Origin: Clostridiales bacterium
GTDB lineage: Bacteria > Bacillota > Clostridia > Oscillospirales > Ruminococcaceae
DNA length: 12,831 bases
Assembly: GCA_012523875.1 (NCBI GenBank)
Contig: JAAYSW010000119.1
Location: 1-12,831 of the forward strand
Direction of reading: 5' to 3'
Position 1 is the stretch's first letter. The number at the start of each line of letters is the position of its first letter. The translations under genes were made by a program, and so were the position numbers. Shown here piece by piece: positions 6,482 through 12,831 of the stretch. The notes under the pieces were generated by a model. The model worked only from the letters and a program-made list of their open reading frames with translations, had not been told where the DNA came from and did no database searches.

Positions 6482-7567
6482 GTCTTTTTTAAAAAGTAAT
6501 ATTATAGTCATCAATAAAAGTGCAATGGAGGGTATAACTGAATACTCACTTGATTTAACCTGAGTATTGAGGTAGGTATTAATTATAACGCTTGCAAAAA
6601 GCTTATCTGCAACAATTTTACATATAATCGCAGAGCTAATAGCTGAAAAGCTTCTTACTAATATAAACTTTATAAACTTAATTTTTCCTCTACTAATAGC
6701 AATAATTTGCATTATGACGCATAGACCCCCGAAAGATAGTAAACCTGTAATAATGGGAAGGTTTGTATAGTTATTCGCATCAAAGTTACTAATATTACTT
6801 ATCTCAAAAAATGATGCAATAATTTGTTGAGAGATATCAGCATTAATATTAAACAGTTGGCTTATGATTTTTGTCATAGAGGCTATAATACCAACCCTTA
6901 ATATTATTGCATATAAAACTGAAAACATAAGCATCATAATACATATTTCAAAAATTGATTTTGCCGCCGTTCGAACAGATGATACCAAAGTATTCATATC
7001 TAGATTAATTTTTGTTTTGTGTCTGCTTGTAAAATAAGTTTCTTCCTTACTAAATAATCCGACTACAATCCCAGTAATAATATTTGAAATTATTATTGAT
7101 AAAAAAATTATTATTCCTACTTTAATACTTCCATACAATGTCGTAGCAACTGTTCCAACTATAAAAGCTGGACCACTAGAATAACAATAACACGAGAGAT
7201 TTTCTGCACGTTTTTTTGATATGGAATTGTTTAATTCTAATTCATAAATTATTTTTGCTCCAACAGGGTAGCCAGCAAAAACACTTATCAAGAATATAGA
7301 AAATTCTTCTGGTGAAATTTTAAATAAAAACTTTGCAATATGCTTAAAAGGTTTACCCATAATAGTATGAAGATTTGATTTTAATATAAAGCACGCTATA
7401 ATCATAAAACCATACATCGATGGGATAACCGATGTTAAGCAGATATTAATGGAATTAGATGCAGCCAATTTCACGTCATTAATGTATAATATGCTACAAA
7501 CCAATAAAATGGTAATAATAAAAAGTATCATAAAAGTTTTAAAAATCTCTATAATTTTATTATTCAC
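6470..7567 (-). CDS. ylbJ: YlbJ-like sporulation integral membrane protein (Gate-domain family)
   Basis: This is a 365-residue polytopic membrane protein with at least eight hydrophobic segments, starting at about residues 10-30. The signature AGYPVGAKIIYEL (about 98-110), followed by SCYCYSSGPAFIVGTV (about 124-139), resembles the nucleoside-recognition or Gate motif of the spore protein YlbJ. The substrate is unknown; B. subtilis YlbJ is needed for normal spore formation and is made in the mother cell under sigma-E. The protein is somewhat shorter than B. subtilis YlbJ (about 400 residues). The start is GTG (7567-7565) with GGAGG (7574-7578) six bases upstream. It is divergent from yqfC, 83 bp away, and a sigma-E-like promoter match (7603-7631) lies between them. 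It could instead be a paralogue such as a SpmA/SpmB-type Gate protein; the length and AGYP-GAK motif favour YlbJ. Confidence 0.78.
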   Translation of the reverse strand: MNNKIIEIFKTFMILFIITILLVCSILYINDVKLAASNSINICLTSVIPSMYGFMIIACFILKSNLHTIMGKPFKHIAKFLFKISPEEFSIFLISVFAGYPVGAKIIYELELNNSISKKRAENLSCYCYSSGPAFIVGTVATTLYGSIKVGIIIFLSIIISNIITGIVVGLFSKEETYFTSRHKTKINLDMNTLVSSVRTAAKSIFEICIMMLMFSVLYAIILRVGIIASMTKIISQLFNINADISQQIIASFFEISNISNFDANNYTNLPIITGLLSFGGLCVIMQIIAISRGKIKFIKFILVRSFSAISSAIICKIVADKLFASVIINTYLNTQVKSSEYSVIPSIALLLMTIILLFKKDWTN

Positions 7568-7602
7568 TGAATTCCTCCAATCCTATATTACAACCTTTTA
7601 TA

Positions 7603-7631
7603 ATTCTATTCATAGCTTAACTTAAATATAA
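7603..7631 (-). promoter_or_regulatory. Candidate sigma-E promoter for the ylbJ-like gene
   Basis: On the minus strand TTATATT (7631-7625) matches the B. subtilis sigma-E -35 consensus KMATATT at 6 of 7 positions. After a 14-bp spacer, AATAGAAT (7610-7603) matches the -10 CATACAMT at 6 of 8. The start would be near 7596, about 28 nt before the GTG, leaving room for the GGAGG at 7574-7578. The sequence is very AT-rich, so chance is possible. The support is that ylbJ is a sigma-E gene in B. subtilis. Confidence 0.4.
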
Positions 7632-7637
7632 TATTAT

Positions 7638-7644
7638 GAGGTGA
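7638..7644 (+). promoter_or_regulatory. yqfC ribosome binding site, supports a TTG start
   Basis: GAGGTGA is a full complement to the end of 16S rRNA. It lies six bases upstream of the TTG at 7651, making this rare start codon credible. Confidence 0.85.
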
Positions 7645-7650
7645 TAAATC

Positions 7651-7905
7651 TTGCGTGATAAGATTATAGAAAAAGGGCGAAGTATGCTGTATCTTAATAC
7701 AATAATACAAATTTCAGATAACAAGGAAGTAATAATTGAAAATTGCAAAAAAATAATTGAATACAACGATATTTTCCTAAAAGTAAAGACTAGAAATATG
7801 ACAGTACAGGTTTGGGGACATAATCTTCAAATTAATGATTATAATACAGGTGGAATTATAATAAAAGGCATTATAGAATCAATAGAATTAATCAATAAAA
7901 AGTGA
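7651..7905 (+). CDS. yqfC: Sporulation protein YqfC (YabP/YqfC family)
   Basis: This is an 84-residue member of the YabP/YqfC family, small beta-rich proteins made in the mother cell during sporulation. The family core is visible as LYLNTIIQISDNKEVIIENCKKI near the start and VWGHNLQINDYNTGGIIIKG in the second half; the glycines before and after the last hydrophobic run are typical. The exact biochemical role is unknown. In B. subtilis it is under sigma-E and sits beside yqfD, as here. The start is TTG with a strong GAGGTGA. The stop codon TGA (7903-7905) is part of the yqfD Shine-Dalgarno sequence, so the two are probably translationally coupled. I found no convincing sigma-E or sigma-A promoter in the 83 bp upstream. 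Confidence 0.87.
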   Translation: MRDKIIEKGRSMLYLNTIIQISDNKEVIIENCKKIIEYNDIFLKVKTRNMTVQVWGHNLQINDYNTGGIIIKGIIESIELINKK

Positions 7906-7908
7906 GGA
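7904..7908 (+). promoter_or_regulatory. yqfD ribosome binding site, overlaps the yqfC stop
   Basis: GAGGA overlaps the yqfC TGA stop and lies five bases before ATG 7914. The alternative GTG at 7902 has no comparable site of its own, so 7914 is preferred. Confidence 0.75.
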
Positions 7909-7913
7909 TTACT

Positions 7914-9083
7914 ATGTTTAATAATATTAGAGGTGTTATAAGATTTCGGGCAAGTGGAACAAAATTATATTCCTTTATGAATGCTGTAAGAGAAAGTAGA
8001 ATTATATGTACTGCACAGGAATGCAGAAATGATGAATACTATGGGGAGATATATACATCGAGTTTAAAAGAGATAAAAAAGATTGCTACAAAATATAATA
8101 TTGATTTTAAAATAGAGGATAAGAAGGGGGCAATATTCAGAGTTAAGAGATATAAATATAGATTTGGAATTATTATTGGTATGTTTATAGCAATTATCTT
8201 TATCTTTTATATATCAAATATTGCAATTACTATAGAGGTTACTGGAAATAAAGAAATATCTGAGGAGCAGATTATAAGCACATTAAATGATATAGGTATA
8301 TCTAAAGGGACATTTATACCTAGTATAAATTTCGCCCTATGTGAAAGGAAATTAAAGATTAGTATTGATGATTTGGCATGGGTAGGAATAAGGCATTCAG
8401 GTAATAGGATTGTTGTGGATGTTGACGAAATTGTTGAGCAACCTGAGATGGTAAAATCTAATTTGCCAAGTAATATTATATCAACTAGGGATGCTCAAAT
8501 TAAATCAGTTAAGGTTTATAATGGAAGCCTAAATTATATAGTAGGTGATGGGGTAAAATCGGGAGATGTTTTAATAAGTGGTATCTATACGGACCCTAAA
8601 GGTAATATTTTAACACTCCATGCAATTGGTGAAATAATCGGTATATATCAAGAAAAGATGGTTTTTGAGCAAATGTATGAAGAGGAAAAAAGAATTTCTA
8701 AGGAGGATATTTCGAGGAAAACGCTTGACTTCTTTACATTAAAGATACCATTGAATATAGGTAATGTTGAATTAACAGATTATGATTATGATGAGGATAT
8801 ATCTTACTTTATGATGGCGGGGAAGAAAATACCCATTGGAATAATCCATAGTACATACACCCCCTACACGAAAAATATTATAAACTTTAGCCCCGAAGAA
8901 GCAGAAATATTAATAAATAAAAAAATTACTATGCATGAGGAGAATTTTTACTCAAATGTGATAATAATAAATAAAGAAATTAATAAAATACATGAAGAAG
9001 GGAAGATAAAATATGAGGTCATCTATACATTAGAAGGTGATATAGGAAAAAATAGTGAAGTTTTAATGAAAAAAATAAAATAA
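7914..9083 (+). CDS. yqfD: Sporulation protein YqfD
   Basis: This 389-residue membrane-anchored sporulation protein lies directly after yqfC. The N-terminal cytoplasmic part (about residues 1-84) begins MFNNIRGVIRFRASG, typical of the family. A single strong membrane segment follows at about 85-105. The large C-terminal part holds the FtsQ/POTRA-like stretch ITIEVTGNKEISEEQI (about 105-120), followed by DDLAWVGIRHSGNRIVVDVDE (about 150-170). YqfD also goes by the family name of putative stage IV sporulation protein, and it is sigma-E controlled in B. subtilis; its molecular job is not settled. GTG 7902 would overlap yqfC by four bases and add four residues; ATG 7914 with GAGGA is the better start. 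The end is separated from phoH by 79 bp holding a promoter, so the sporulation pair is probably its own transcript. Confidence 0.9.
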   Translation: MFNNIRGVIRFRASGTKLYSFMNAVRESRIICTAQECRNDEYYGEIYTSSLKEIKKIATKYNIDFKIEDKKGAIFRVKRYKYRFGIIIGMFIAIIFIFYISNIAITIEVTGNKEISEEQIISTLNDIGISKGTFIPSINFALCERKLKISIDDLAWVGIRHSGNRIVVDVDEIVEQPEMVKSNLPSNIISTRDAQIKSVKVYNGSLNYIVGDGVKSGDVLISGIYTDPKGNILTLHAIGEIIGIYQEKMVFEQMYEEEKRISKEDISRKTLDFFTLKIPLNIGNVELTDYDYDEDISYFMMAGKKIPIGIIHSTYTPYTKNIINFSPEEAEILINKKITMHEENFYSNVIIINKEINKIHEEGKIKYEVIYTLEGDIGKNSEVLMKKIK

Positions 9084-9106
9084 TACTTTTAAAATTGTAT
9101 CTTATA

Positions 9107-9115
9107 TGTTATAAT
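9107..9115 (+). promoter_or_regulatory. Extended -10 promoter for phoH
   Basis: TGTTATAAT is a perfect extended -10 element (TGnTATAAT). No good -35 box lies 16-18 bp upstream (TTTTAA at 9087-9092 is the nearest), which is usual for extended -10 promoters. Transcription would begin near 9122 and give a leader of about 40 nt. This would let phoH, ybeY and era be made in growing cells independently of yqfC and yqfD. Confidence 0.55.
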
Positions 9116-9162
9116 AAAAATGTCTAAAGTGTAAAAATTTTTATGGAAGAAAGAGTATTTTA

Positions 9163-10125
9163 ATGATTGAGAAAACTATTACTGTTGAAAGTACAGAACA
9201 AGCATCTTCTTTATTTGGAGATTTTGATGAGAATATAAATGCACTCCAAAAATTAAATAATGTAATAATTTTAAGCAGGGGTGCTGATATTAAGGTTTCA
9301 GGTGAGGAGAATAATGTAGATAGAACTATTAAAGCACTTGAGGCTCTTTTAACTATTATGAAAAATGGGGAGAGAATTACAAACCAAACTGTTAGATATG
9401 TTTCATCAATTGTATCTGATGATTCAGGCAATTGCATTAAAGATTTAACAGGTGGTGGAATATGTTTTACTACTAATGGAAAAGTAATACGTGCTAAGAC
9501 ATTAGGACAAAAGAAATATATAGATGCTATTGCACAAAATACAATAATTTTTGGTATAGGACCCGCAGGTACGGGAAAGACATATCTTGCTGTGGCAATG
9601 GCTGTAAAGGCATTTAAGGCACATGAGGTTAATAAAATAATATTAACACGACCCGCTGTTGAGGCTGGCGAAAAGCTTGGCTTTTTACCGGGTGATTTAC
9701 AGGAAAAGGTTGATCCGTATTTAAGACCATTATATGATGCATTATTCGATATGCTTGGAGCTGAGGTTTTTCAAAAGCATATGGAAAGGGGTACGATTGA
9801 AGTTGCACCACTTGCATATATGAGAGGAAGAACACTTGATGATGCGTTTATAATTCTTGATGAAGCACAAAACACTACATCTGAACAAATAAAAATGTTT
9901 TTAACGAGATTGGGCAATGGTAGTAAAATGGTTATAACAGGGGATATTACACAAATTGATTTACCCGATGCAAAGCGTTCTGGACTAATTGAGGCCATGA
10001 AGGTGTTAGATGATGTTGAGGATATATTTATCCAAAGATTTGATGATAAAGATGTAGTGAGACATAGGCTTGTTCAGGATATTATTAAAGCATATGAGAT
10101 TTATCAAGAGAAAGGAAGAGAATGA
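9163..10125 (+). CDS. phoH: PhoH family P-loop ATPase
   Basis: This is a 320-residue cytosolic ATPase of the PhoH/PhoH-like family. An N-terminal KH-like region (about residues 1-75) leads to a P-loop NTPase core. The Walker A motif is GPAGTGKT (133-140), the segment LTRPAVEAGEKLGFLPGD lies at 161-178, Walker B is AFIILDEAQN (228-237), and a TGD motif at 259-261 follows. The family is linked to RNA metabolism and, through its neighbours YbeY and Era, to ribosome maturation; the precise reaction is not known. The stop overlaps the ybeY start (ATGA at 10122-10125), implying translational coupling. The ribosome binding site is weak (gaagaaagag, from 9146). A six-codon reading frame (9143-9163) ends in TAATG on the phoH start, but it has no ribosome binding site. 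In B. subtilis yqfF separates phoH from ybeY; it is missing here. Confidence 0.95.
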   Translation: MIEKTITVESTEQASSLFGDFDENINALQKLNNVIILSRGADIKVSGEENNVDRTIKALEALLTIMKNGERITNQTVRYVSSIVSDDSGNCIKDLTGGGICFTTNGKVIRAKTLGQKKYIDAIAQNTIIFGIGPAGTGKTYLAVAMAVKAFKAHEVNKIILTRPAVEAGEKLGFLPGDLQEKVDPYLRPLYDALFDMLGAEVFQKHMERGTIEVAPLAYMRGRTLDDAFIILDEAQNTTSEQIKMFLTRLGNGSKMVITGDITQIDLPDAKRSGLIEAMKVLDDVEDIFIQRFDDKDVVRHRLVQDIIKAYEIYQEKGRE

Positions 10126-10625
10126 TGTCTAAACTAAAAGTCTATATAAAAAATAATCAATCAGAAGTAAAATTACCAGTTGGAATAAGGCTTTTAATAA
10201 GACGATGTTGTCAAGCAGTATTATCAACTGAAAACTTTGATAAGGATGCTGAGGTGAGTGTTTCATTTGTAAGCAATAAAGAAATAATGAAATTAAATAA
10301 AATATATAGAAATAAAAATGAATCCACTGATGTATTATCCTTTCCTTTGATGAGCAATAGAAAAGATGAGTTTAATGATGATACTGGAATAGTAATGCTT
10401 GGTGATATTGTTATTTCGCTTGAAACAGCAGTAAAGCAAGCGAATATTTTTGCACATTCGCTTGAAAGAGAAATTGGTTTCTTAACAGTTCATTCAATGT
10501 TGCATTTATTGGGATATGACCATGAAGTGGATAGGCTTGGTGAGAGAATTATGCGTGAGAAGGAAGAATCTATTTTAGATAAACTAGGAATATCCAGAGG
10601 AATAAGCTATATTTCAGAGGATTAA
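10122..10625 (+). CDS. ybeY: Endoribonuclease YbeY (16S rRNA maturation)
   Basis: This is a metal-dependent endoribonuclease that helps form the 3' end of 16S rRNA and takes part in ribosome quality control. The 167 residues carry the family signature HSMLHLLGYDH with the three zinc-binding histidines His124, His128 and His134. The conserved TDVLSFP lies at 69-75 and LGDI at 93-96. Length is normal for the family. ATG 10122 overlaps the phoH stop as ATGA. A second ATG at 10125 is equally possible and has a more usual eight-base distance from AAAGGA (10111-10116). Era follows after 30 bp; YbeY and Era are known to interact in bacteria, matching this order. Confidence 0.95.
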   Translation: MMSKLKVYIKNNQSEVKLPVGIRLLIRRCCQAVLSTENFDKDAEVSVSFVSNKEIMKLNKIYRNKNESTDVLSFPLMSNRKDEFNDDTGIVMLGDIVISLETAVKQANIFAHSLEREIGFLTVHSMLHLLGYDHEVDRLGERIMREKEESILDKLGISRGISYISED

Positions 10626-10655
10626 TTTTAATAGTAGAAAAGGGATTGTTAATCA

Positions 10656-11549
10656 ATGACTAAAACAGTATTTATTACAATTGCAGGAAGAACTAATGCA
10701 GGCAAATCGACGTTACTTAATGCAATAATAGGTGAAAAAATAGCATCAGTAAGCAGCAAGCCACAGACTACAAGGACTAGAATAACTGGAATATTGACAA
10801 AAGGTGATACACAGCTTGTATTTATTGATACTCCTGGACTTCATGAAGCAAAGACCAAACTTGGCGAACATATGATGAATATGGTAAAGGATTCAGTTGC
10901 TGATATTGATGCGATTATCTTTGTTTTTGATTGCCTTAAAAAAATCAATGAACAGGAAATTGAGATGTTGGAGAGTCTTAATAAATCTAAAATACCTGTT
11001 ATACTTGTTTTAAACAAAATAGATAAATTAAGTAATAAAGAAGAAATTGCAAAATTAATTTATGAATTAACTGAAAGATATAATTTTAAATCAGTAATTC
11101 CTATTAGTGCGAGGAATAACGATGGAGTTGATATAGTTATAAATGAGGCGAAGAAACTAGCTATTGAAAGCCCATTATTCTTCCCAACCGATATGATTAC
11201 TGACCAGCCTGAAAGGGTTATTGCATCGGAAATAATAAGGGAAAAACTTTTGAATCTACTTAATGAAGAAGTTCCTCATGGTATTGCTGTTGAAATTGAA
11301 AATATGGGGGAACGTAAAAATAAAGATTTAATTGATATTTCAGCAATCATATATTGTGAGAGGGATACCCACAAGGGTATTATAATTGGTAAGGATGGAA
11401 AGATGCTGAAACTTGTTGGTACAAAAGCAAGGATAAGCCTTGAGGATTTTTTTCAGATAAAAGTAAATTTAAAATTATGGGTTAAGGTAAAAGAAAACTG
11501 GAGAAACCGAGAAACAGTGATACGCAATTTGGGGCTTTCTAATAAGTAA
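10656..11549 (+). CDS. era: Ribosome assembly GTPase Era
   Basis: Era binds GTP and the 3' end of 16S rRNA and helps mature the 30S subunit. The 297 residues show the G domain then a KH domain. G1 is GRTNAGKS (11-18), the switch has TT at 38-39, G3 is DTPG (58-61), G4 is NKID (120-123) and G5 is SAR (151-153). The KH loop GIIIGKDG (241-248) contains GxxG, and the end LKLWVKVKENWRN is typical. The usual NVGKS in G1 reads NAGKS, a mild change that leaves the nucleotide-binding Lys17 and Ser18 in place. A moderate ribosome binding site, AAAGGGA (10639-10645), lies 10 bases upstream. In B. subtilis dgkA and cdd lie between ybeY and era; here they do not. Confidence 0.96.
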   Translation: MTKTVFITIAGRTNAGKSTLLNAIIGEKIASVSSKPQTTRTRITGILTKGDTQLVFIDTPGLHEAKTKLGEHMMNMVKDSVADIDAIIFVFDCLKKINEQEIEMLESLNKSKIPVILVLNKIDKLSNKEEIAKLIYELTERYNFKSVIPISARNNDGVDIVINEAKKLAIESPLFFPTDMITDQPERVIASEIIREKLLNLLNEEVPHGIAVEIENMGERKNKDLIDISAIIYCERDTHKGIIIGKDGKMLKLVGTKARISLEDFFQIKVNLKLWVKVKENWRNRETVIRNLGLSNK

Positions 11550-11564
11550 TTCCATTCATTTCAA

Positions 11565-11593
11565 TTCATAACATTAACTAAATCGGGGATAAT
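11565..11593 (+). promoter_or_regulatory. Possible sigma-A promoter for yqzL-recO
   Basis: TTCATA (11565-11570) and GATAAT (11588-11593) are 17 bp apart, giving 9 of 12 hexamer matches. Transcription would start near 11600, inside the hairpin at 11592-11629. The match is modest and the region is AT-rich. Confidence 0.3.
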
Positions 11594-11629
11594 TTTATTG
11601 TGCATATATGAATTACTACGCAATAAAAT
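11592..11629 (+). other. 9-bp inverted repeat upstream of yqzL
   Basis: attttattg (11592-11600) pairs perfectly with caataaaat (11621-11629); a G-U and a G-C pair extend it inwards, leaving a loop of about 16 bases. No T-run follows, so it does not look like a terminator. The GGAGG of yqzL begins seven bases after the right arm, so the hairpin could shape translation or RNA stability. It might also be a protein-binding site. Confidence 0.5.
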
Positions 11630-11635
11630 AACAGA

Positions 11636-11640
11636 GGAGG
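11636..11640 (+). promoter_or_regulatory. yqzL ribosome binding site
   Basis: GGAGG lies six bases before the ATG at 11647, one of the strongest sites in the window. It is good evidence that the short reading frame between era and recO is translated. Confidence 0.85.
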
Positions 11641-11646
11641 TTTGTC

Positions 11647-11826
11647 ATGAAAAGAGATAAATGGAGAGATTTTGAGATGAGTGGAAAAATTGAAGACTAT
11701 CTTTGTTACAAGGGTTTAGAGCCTCAAAAAAATAATGATTATGAGAGTGGAGTTATAAATGCTAATAACCATCAAGGGAATAGTGATAAGGGAACGTACA
11801 GTGGGGGAAACGAGCAAGTTTATTGA
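11647..11826 (+). CDS. yqzL: YqzL-like small protein, overlaps recO
   Basis: This is a 59-residue small protein encoded between era and recO, the position of yqzL in Firmicutes. The first half resembles the YqzL family: MKRDKWRDFEMSGKIEDYLC then YKGLE, fitting a W-x3-F-x2-(T/S)G-x4-YL-x2-K pattern that I recall for the family. The function of YqzL is not known. The tail is polar and Asn, Gly and Ser rich. The last 22 codons (11759-11826) overlap the start of recO in another frame, a 68-bp overlap that makes this protein longer than the roughly 45-50 residues I recall for the family. GGAGG six bases upstream supports the start. The gene is probably co-transcribed with recO. Confidence 0.78.
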   Translation: MKRDKWRDFEMSGKIEDYLCYKGLEPQKNNDYESGVINANNHQGNSDKGTYSGGNEQVY

Positions 11827-12505
11827 TGTCTTAACTGAAAATCTCGGTGTAATAGAGATTAATGTTAGGGGATGTAAGAAAATAAATAGTAAGAATTGTG
11901 CTGCTGCCCAGCTTTTTGCGTATTCAAGGTTTTGCTTAAATAAAAGAAAAGGTATGTATTATATTAATTCAGCAGAACCTATAAATATATTTTATAAACT
12001 GCGAACAGATTTGCAAAAACTTTCGCTAGCATCATATATTTCCGAGTTAGTTTCATATGTTGTAGGTAATGAGGGAAATGGTGAAAATATACTTAAACTT
12101 TTTCTCAATACACTCCATTTCATTTCCAATGATGAGCGTCCATTGGAACTTTTGAAAAGCATATTTGAAATCAGATTTATGTCGGAAATAGGATTGATGC
12201 CGAATGTATTTACATGCAAGGATTGTTCTGAATATGTGGTGGAGGCTGCCTATTTTTCTATAAACGAGGGCATTATTTCATGTGCGAATTGTTATGACGG
12301 ATATACTGATGATAATATAAAAAAAGTACCGCTGTCTGTCTTATATGCATTAAGGCATATTATTTTGTCGGAGTTTGATAAACTTTATAATTTTAAGATT
12401 TCTAGTGAATCTCAAGAAATATTATCATCCATAACAGAACAGTATATCATAATACATCTTGAAAGAAACTTCAATACACTTAATTTTTATAAATCAATTG
12501 TATAA
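11759..12505 (+). CDS. recO: DNA repair protein RecO
   Basis: RecO works with RecF and RecR to load RecA onto single-stranded DNA coated with SSB, and anneals complementary strands. The 248 residues open with an OB-fold, MLITIKGIVIRERTVGETSK, typical of the family start, with VRGCKK at 36-41. A helical domain follows, with the zinc cysteines C153-x2-C156 and C175-x2-C178, and the end HLERNFNTLNFY matches RecO. GGAG (11749-11752) lies six bases before ATG 11759, and both sit inside the yqzL reading frame. Re-initiation or coupling with yqzL is therefore likely. The mutS2 start follows 33 bases after the stop. Confidence 0.93.
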   Translation: MLITIKGIVIRERTVGETSKFIDVLTENLGVIEINVRGCKKINSKNCAAAQLFAYSRFCLNKRKGMYYINSAEPINIFYKLRTDLQKLSLASYISELVSYVVGNEGNGENILKLFLNTLHFISNDERPLELLKSIFEIRFMSEIGLMPNVFTCKDCSEYVVEAAYFSINEGIISCANCYDGYTDDNIKKVPLSVLYALRHIILSEFDKLYNFKISSESQEILSSITEQYIIIHLERNFNTLNFYKSIV

Positions 12506-12538
12506 TAATAAGAGACTTTAAAACATAAGGTAAGGGAT

Positions 12539-12831
12539 ATGAATAAATATTATAAAACATTAGAATTAGATAAAATATTAGGCATGCTTGCTAACGAGGC
12601 ATCAAATGAAAAAACAAAACAAATGGCACTAGAAATAGAGCCTTCTTCTGATATTTATGAAGTGAACACTGAAATCAAAAAAACAAGCAATGCTTTTGAG
12701 CTAAGTGTGAAATTCGGAAGCCCTCCATTTGATGCTATTAAAGATGTATCAAATTCGCTATTAAAAGCTAAATCAGGCTCAAGACTTTCATTAAAGGAAT
12801 TGATGGAAATTGGTAGAGTGCTTGTTCAGAT
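12539..12831 (+). CDS. mutS2: Endonuclease MutS2, N-terminal part (runs off the window)
   Basis: An open frame of 97 codons runs from ATG 12539 to the window edge without a stop. It begins MNKYYKTLELDKILGMLANE, the family pattern (TLE-x-DKIL-x-ML). Further matches are LEIEPSSDI (about 31-39) and a GSRLSLKEL motif near residue 83, which belong to the N-terminal core helices of MutS2. MutS2 binds branched DNA and limits recombination; in B. subtilis it has also been linked to ribosome rescue. The ATPase and the C-terminal Smr domains lie outside the window. The ribosome binding site is weak (AAGGT, 12527-12531). No promoter is evident in the short gap after recO, so it is likely co-transcribed with it. 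Confidence 0.88.
   Translation, partial: MNKYYKTLELDKILGMLANEASNEKTKQMALEIEPSSDIYEVNTEIKKTSNAFELSVKFGSPPFDAIKDVSNSLLKAKSGSRLSLKELMEIGRVLVQ

Noticed and set aside
7599..7632. TATAAT boxes at 7599-7604 and 7627-7632 as yqfC promoters
   Set aside because: The first has no acceptable -35 box; the second is so near the ribosome binding site that transcription would begin at or inside it.
7610..7637. Sigma-E-like TCATAGC-13 bp-AATATTAT on the plus strand for yqfC
   Set aside because: The -10 box would end one base before GAGGTGA, leaving no room for the ribosome binding site in the transcript, and the match is poor.
9143..9163. Six-codon upstream frame ending in TAATG on the phoH start
   Set aside because: The stop-start overlap is suggestive of coupling, but there is no ribosome binding site before this ATG and the frame is short enough to occur by chance.
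9141..9998. Three minus-strand frames within phoH
   Set aside because: They are shadows of a strongly conserved gene; the hydrophobic look reflects the complement of its codons.
11992..12219. 75-codon frame antisense to recO
   Set aside because: It is a shadow of recO with no start signals.

Overview
The window is AT-rich DNA from a Gram-positive, low-GC, endospore-forming bacterium. It most likely belongs to the Clostridia, perhaps an Oscillospirales or Lachnospirales type lineage. The support is GTG and TTG starts behind strong GGAGG or GAGGTGA ribosome binding sites, three sporulation genes (ylbJ-like, yqfC, yqfD), the conserved Firmicutes order yqfC-yqfD-phoH-ybeY-era-yqzL-recO, and a divergent second type IIA topoisomerase pair of a kind I recall from Clostridia. 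No mobile element, CRISPR array, tRNA or rRNA was seen. The window starts in intergenic DNA and ends inside mutS2.

Layout. (1) Positions 1-317 are gene-free. They hold a perfect 28-bp tandem duplication at the left edge, a near-consensus sigma-A promoter, a second weaker promoter and an imperfect 24-bp direct repeat. These precede metY (318-1583), an O-acetylhomoserine sulfhydrylase that makes homocysteine. (2) A separate promoter drives a two-gene operon (1700-5954) for a ParE/GyrB-like ATPase subunit and a ParC/GyrA-like cleavage subunit. Both keep their catalytic residues, but the ATPase motifs and the quinolone-contact residues are unusual. The operon ends at a perfect 14-bp hairpin. (3) Two genes on the minus strand converge on it: a YlbJ-like membrane protein (7567-6470), and a 90-residue protein with four cysteines and an acidic tail (6418-6146). 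The small gene has its own sigma-A promoter, and a second hairpin lies between the convergent units. (4) Divergent from ylbJ runs a plus-strand series: yqfC, yqfD, phoH, ybeY, era, a small unlisted yqzL, recO and the 5' end of mutS2.

How the genes work together. The last block mixes sporulation genes of the mother-cell programme (yqfC, yqfD) with housekeeping genes for ribosome maturation (ybeY, era), an ATPase of the PhoH family, and DNA repair and recombination (recO, mutS2). An extended -10 promoter in front of phoH probably separates the sporulation genes from the housekeeping ones. In Bacillus subtilis this locus also carries yqfF, dgkA and cdd; all three are absent here, leaving a compacted version. 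The YlbJ-like gene shares a short divergent control region with yqfC and has a sigma-E-like promoter match, which fits a shared sporulation role.

Nothing here amounts to a clear new multi-gene system. The items most worth a second look are the non-canonical topoisomerase pair, the conserved-looking small cysteine protein, and the out-of-frame overlap of yqzL with recO.
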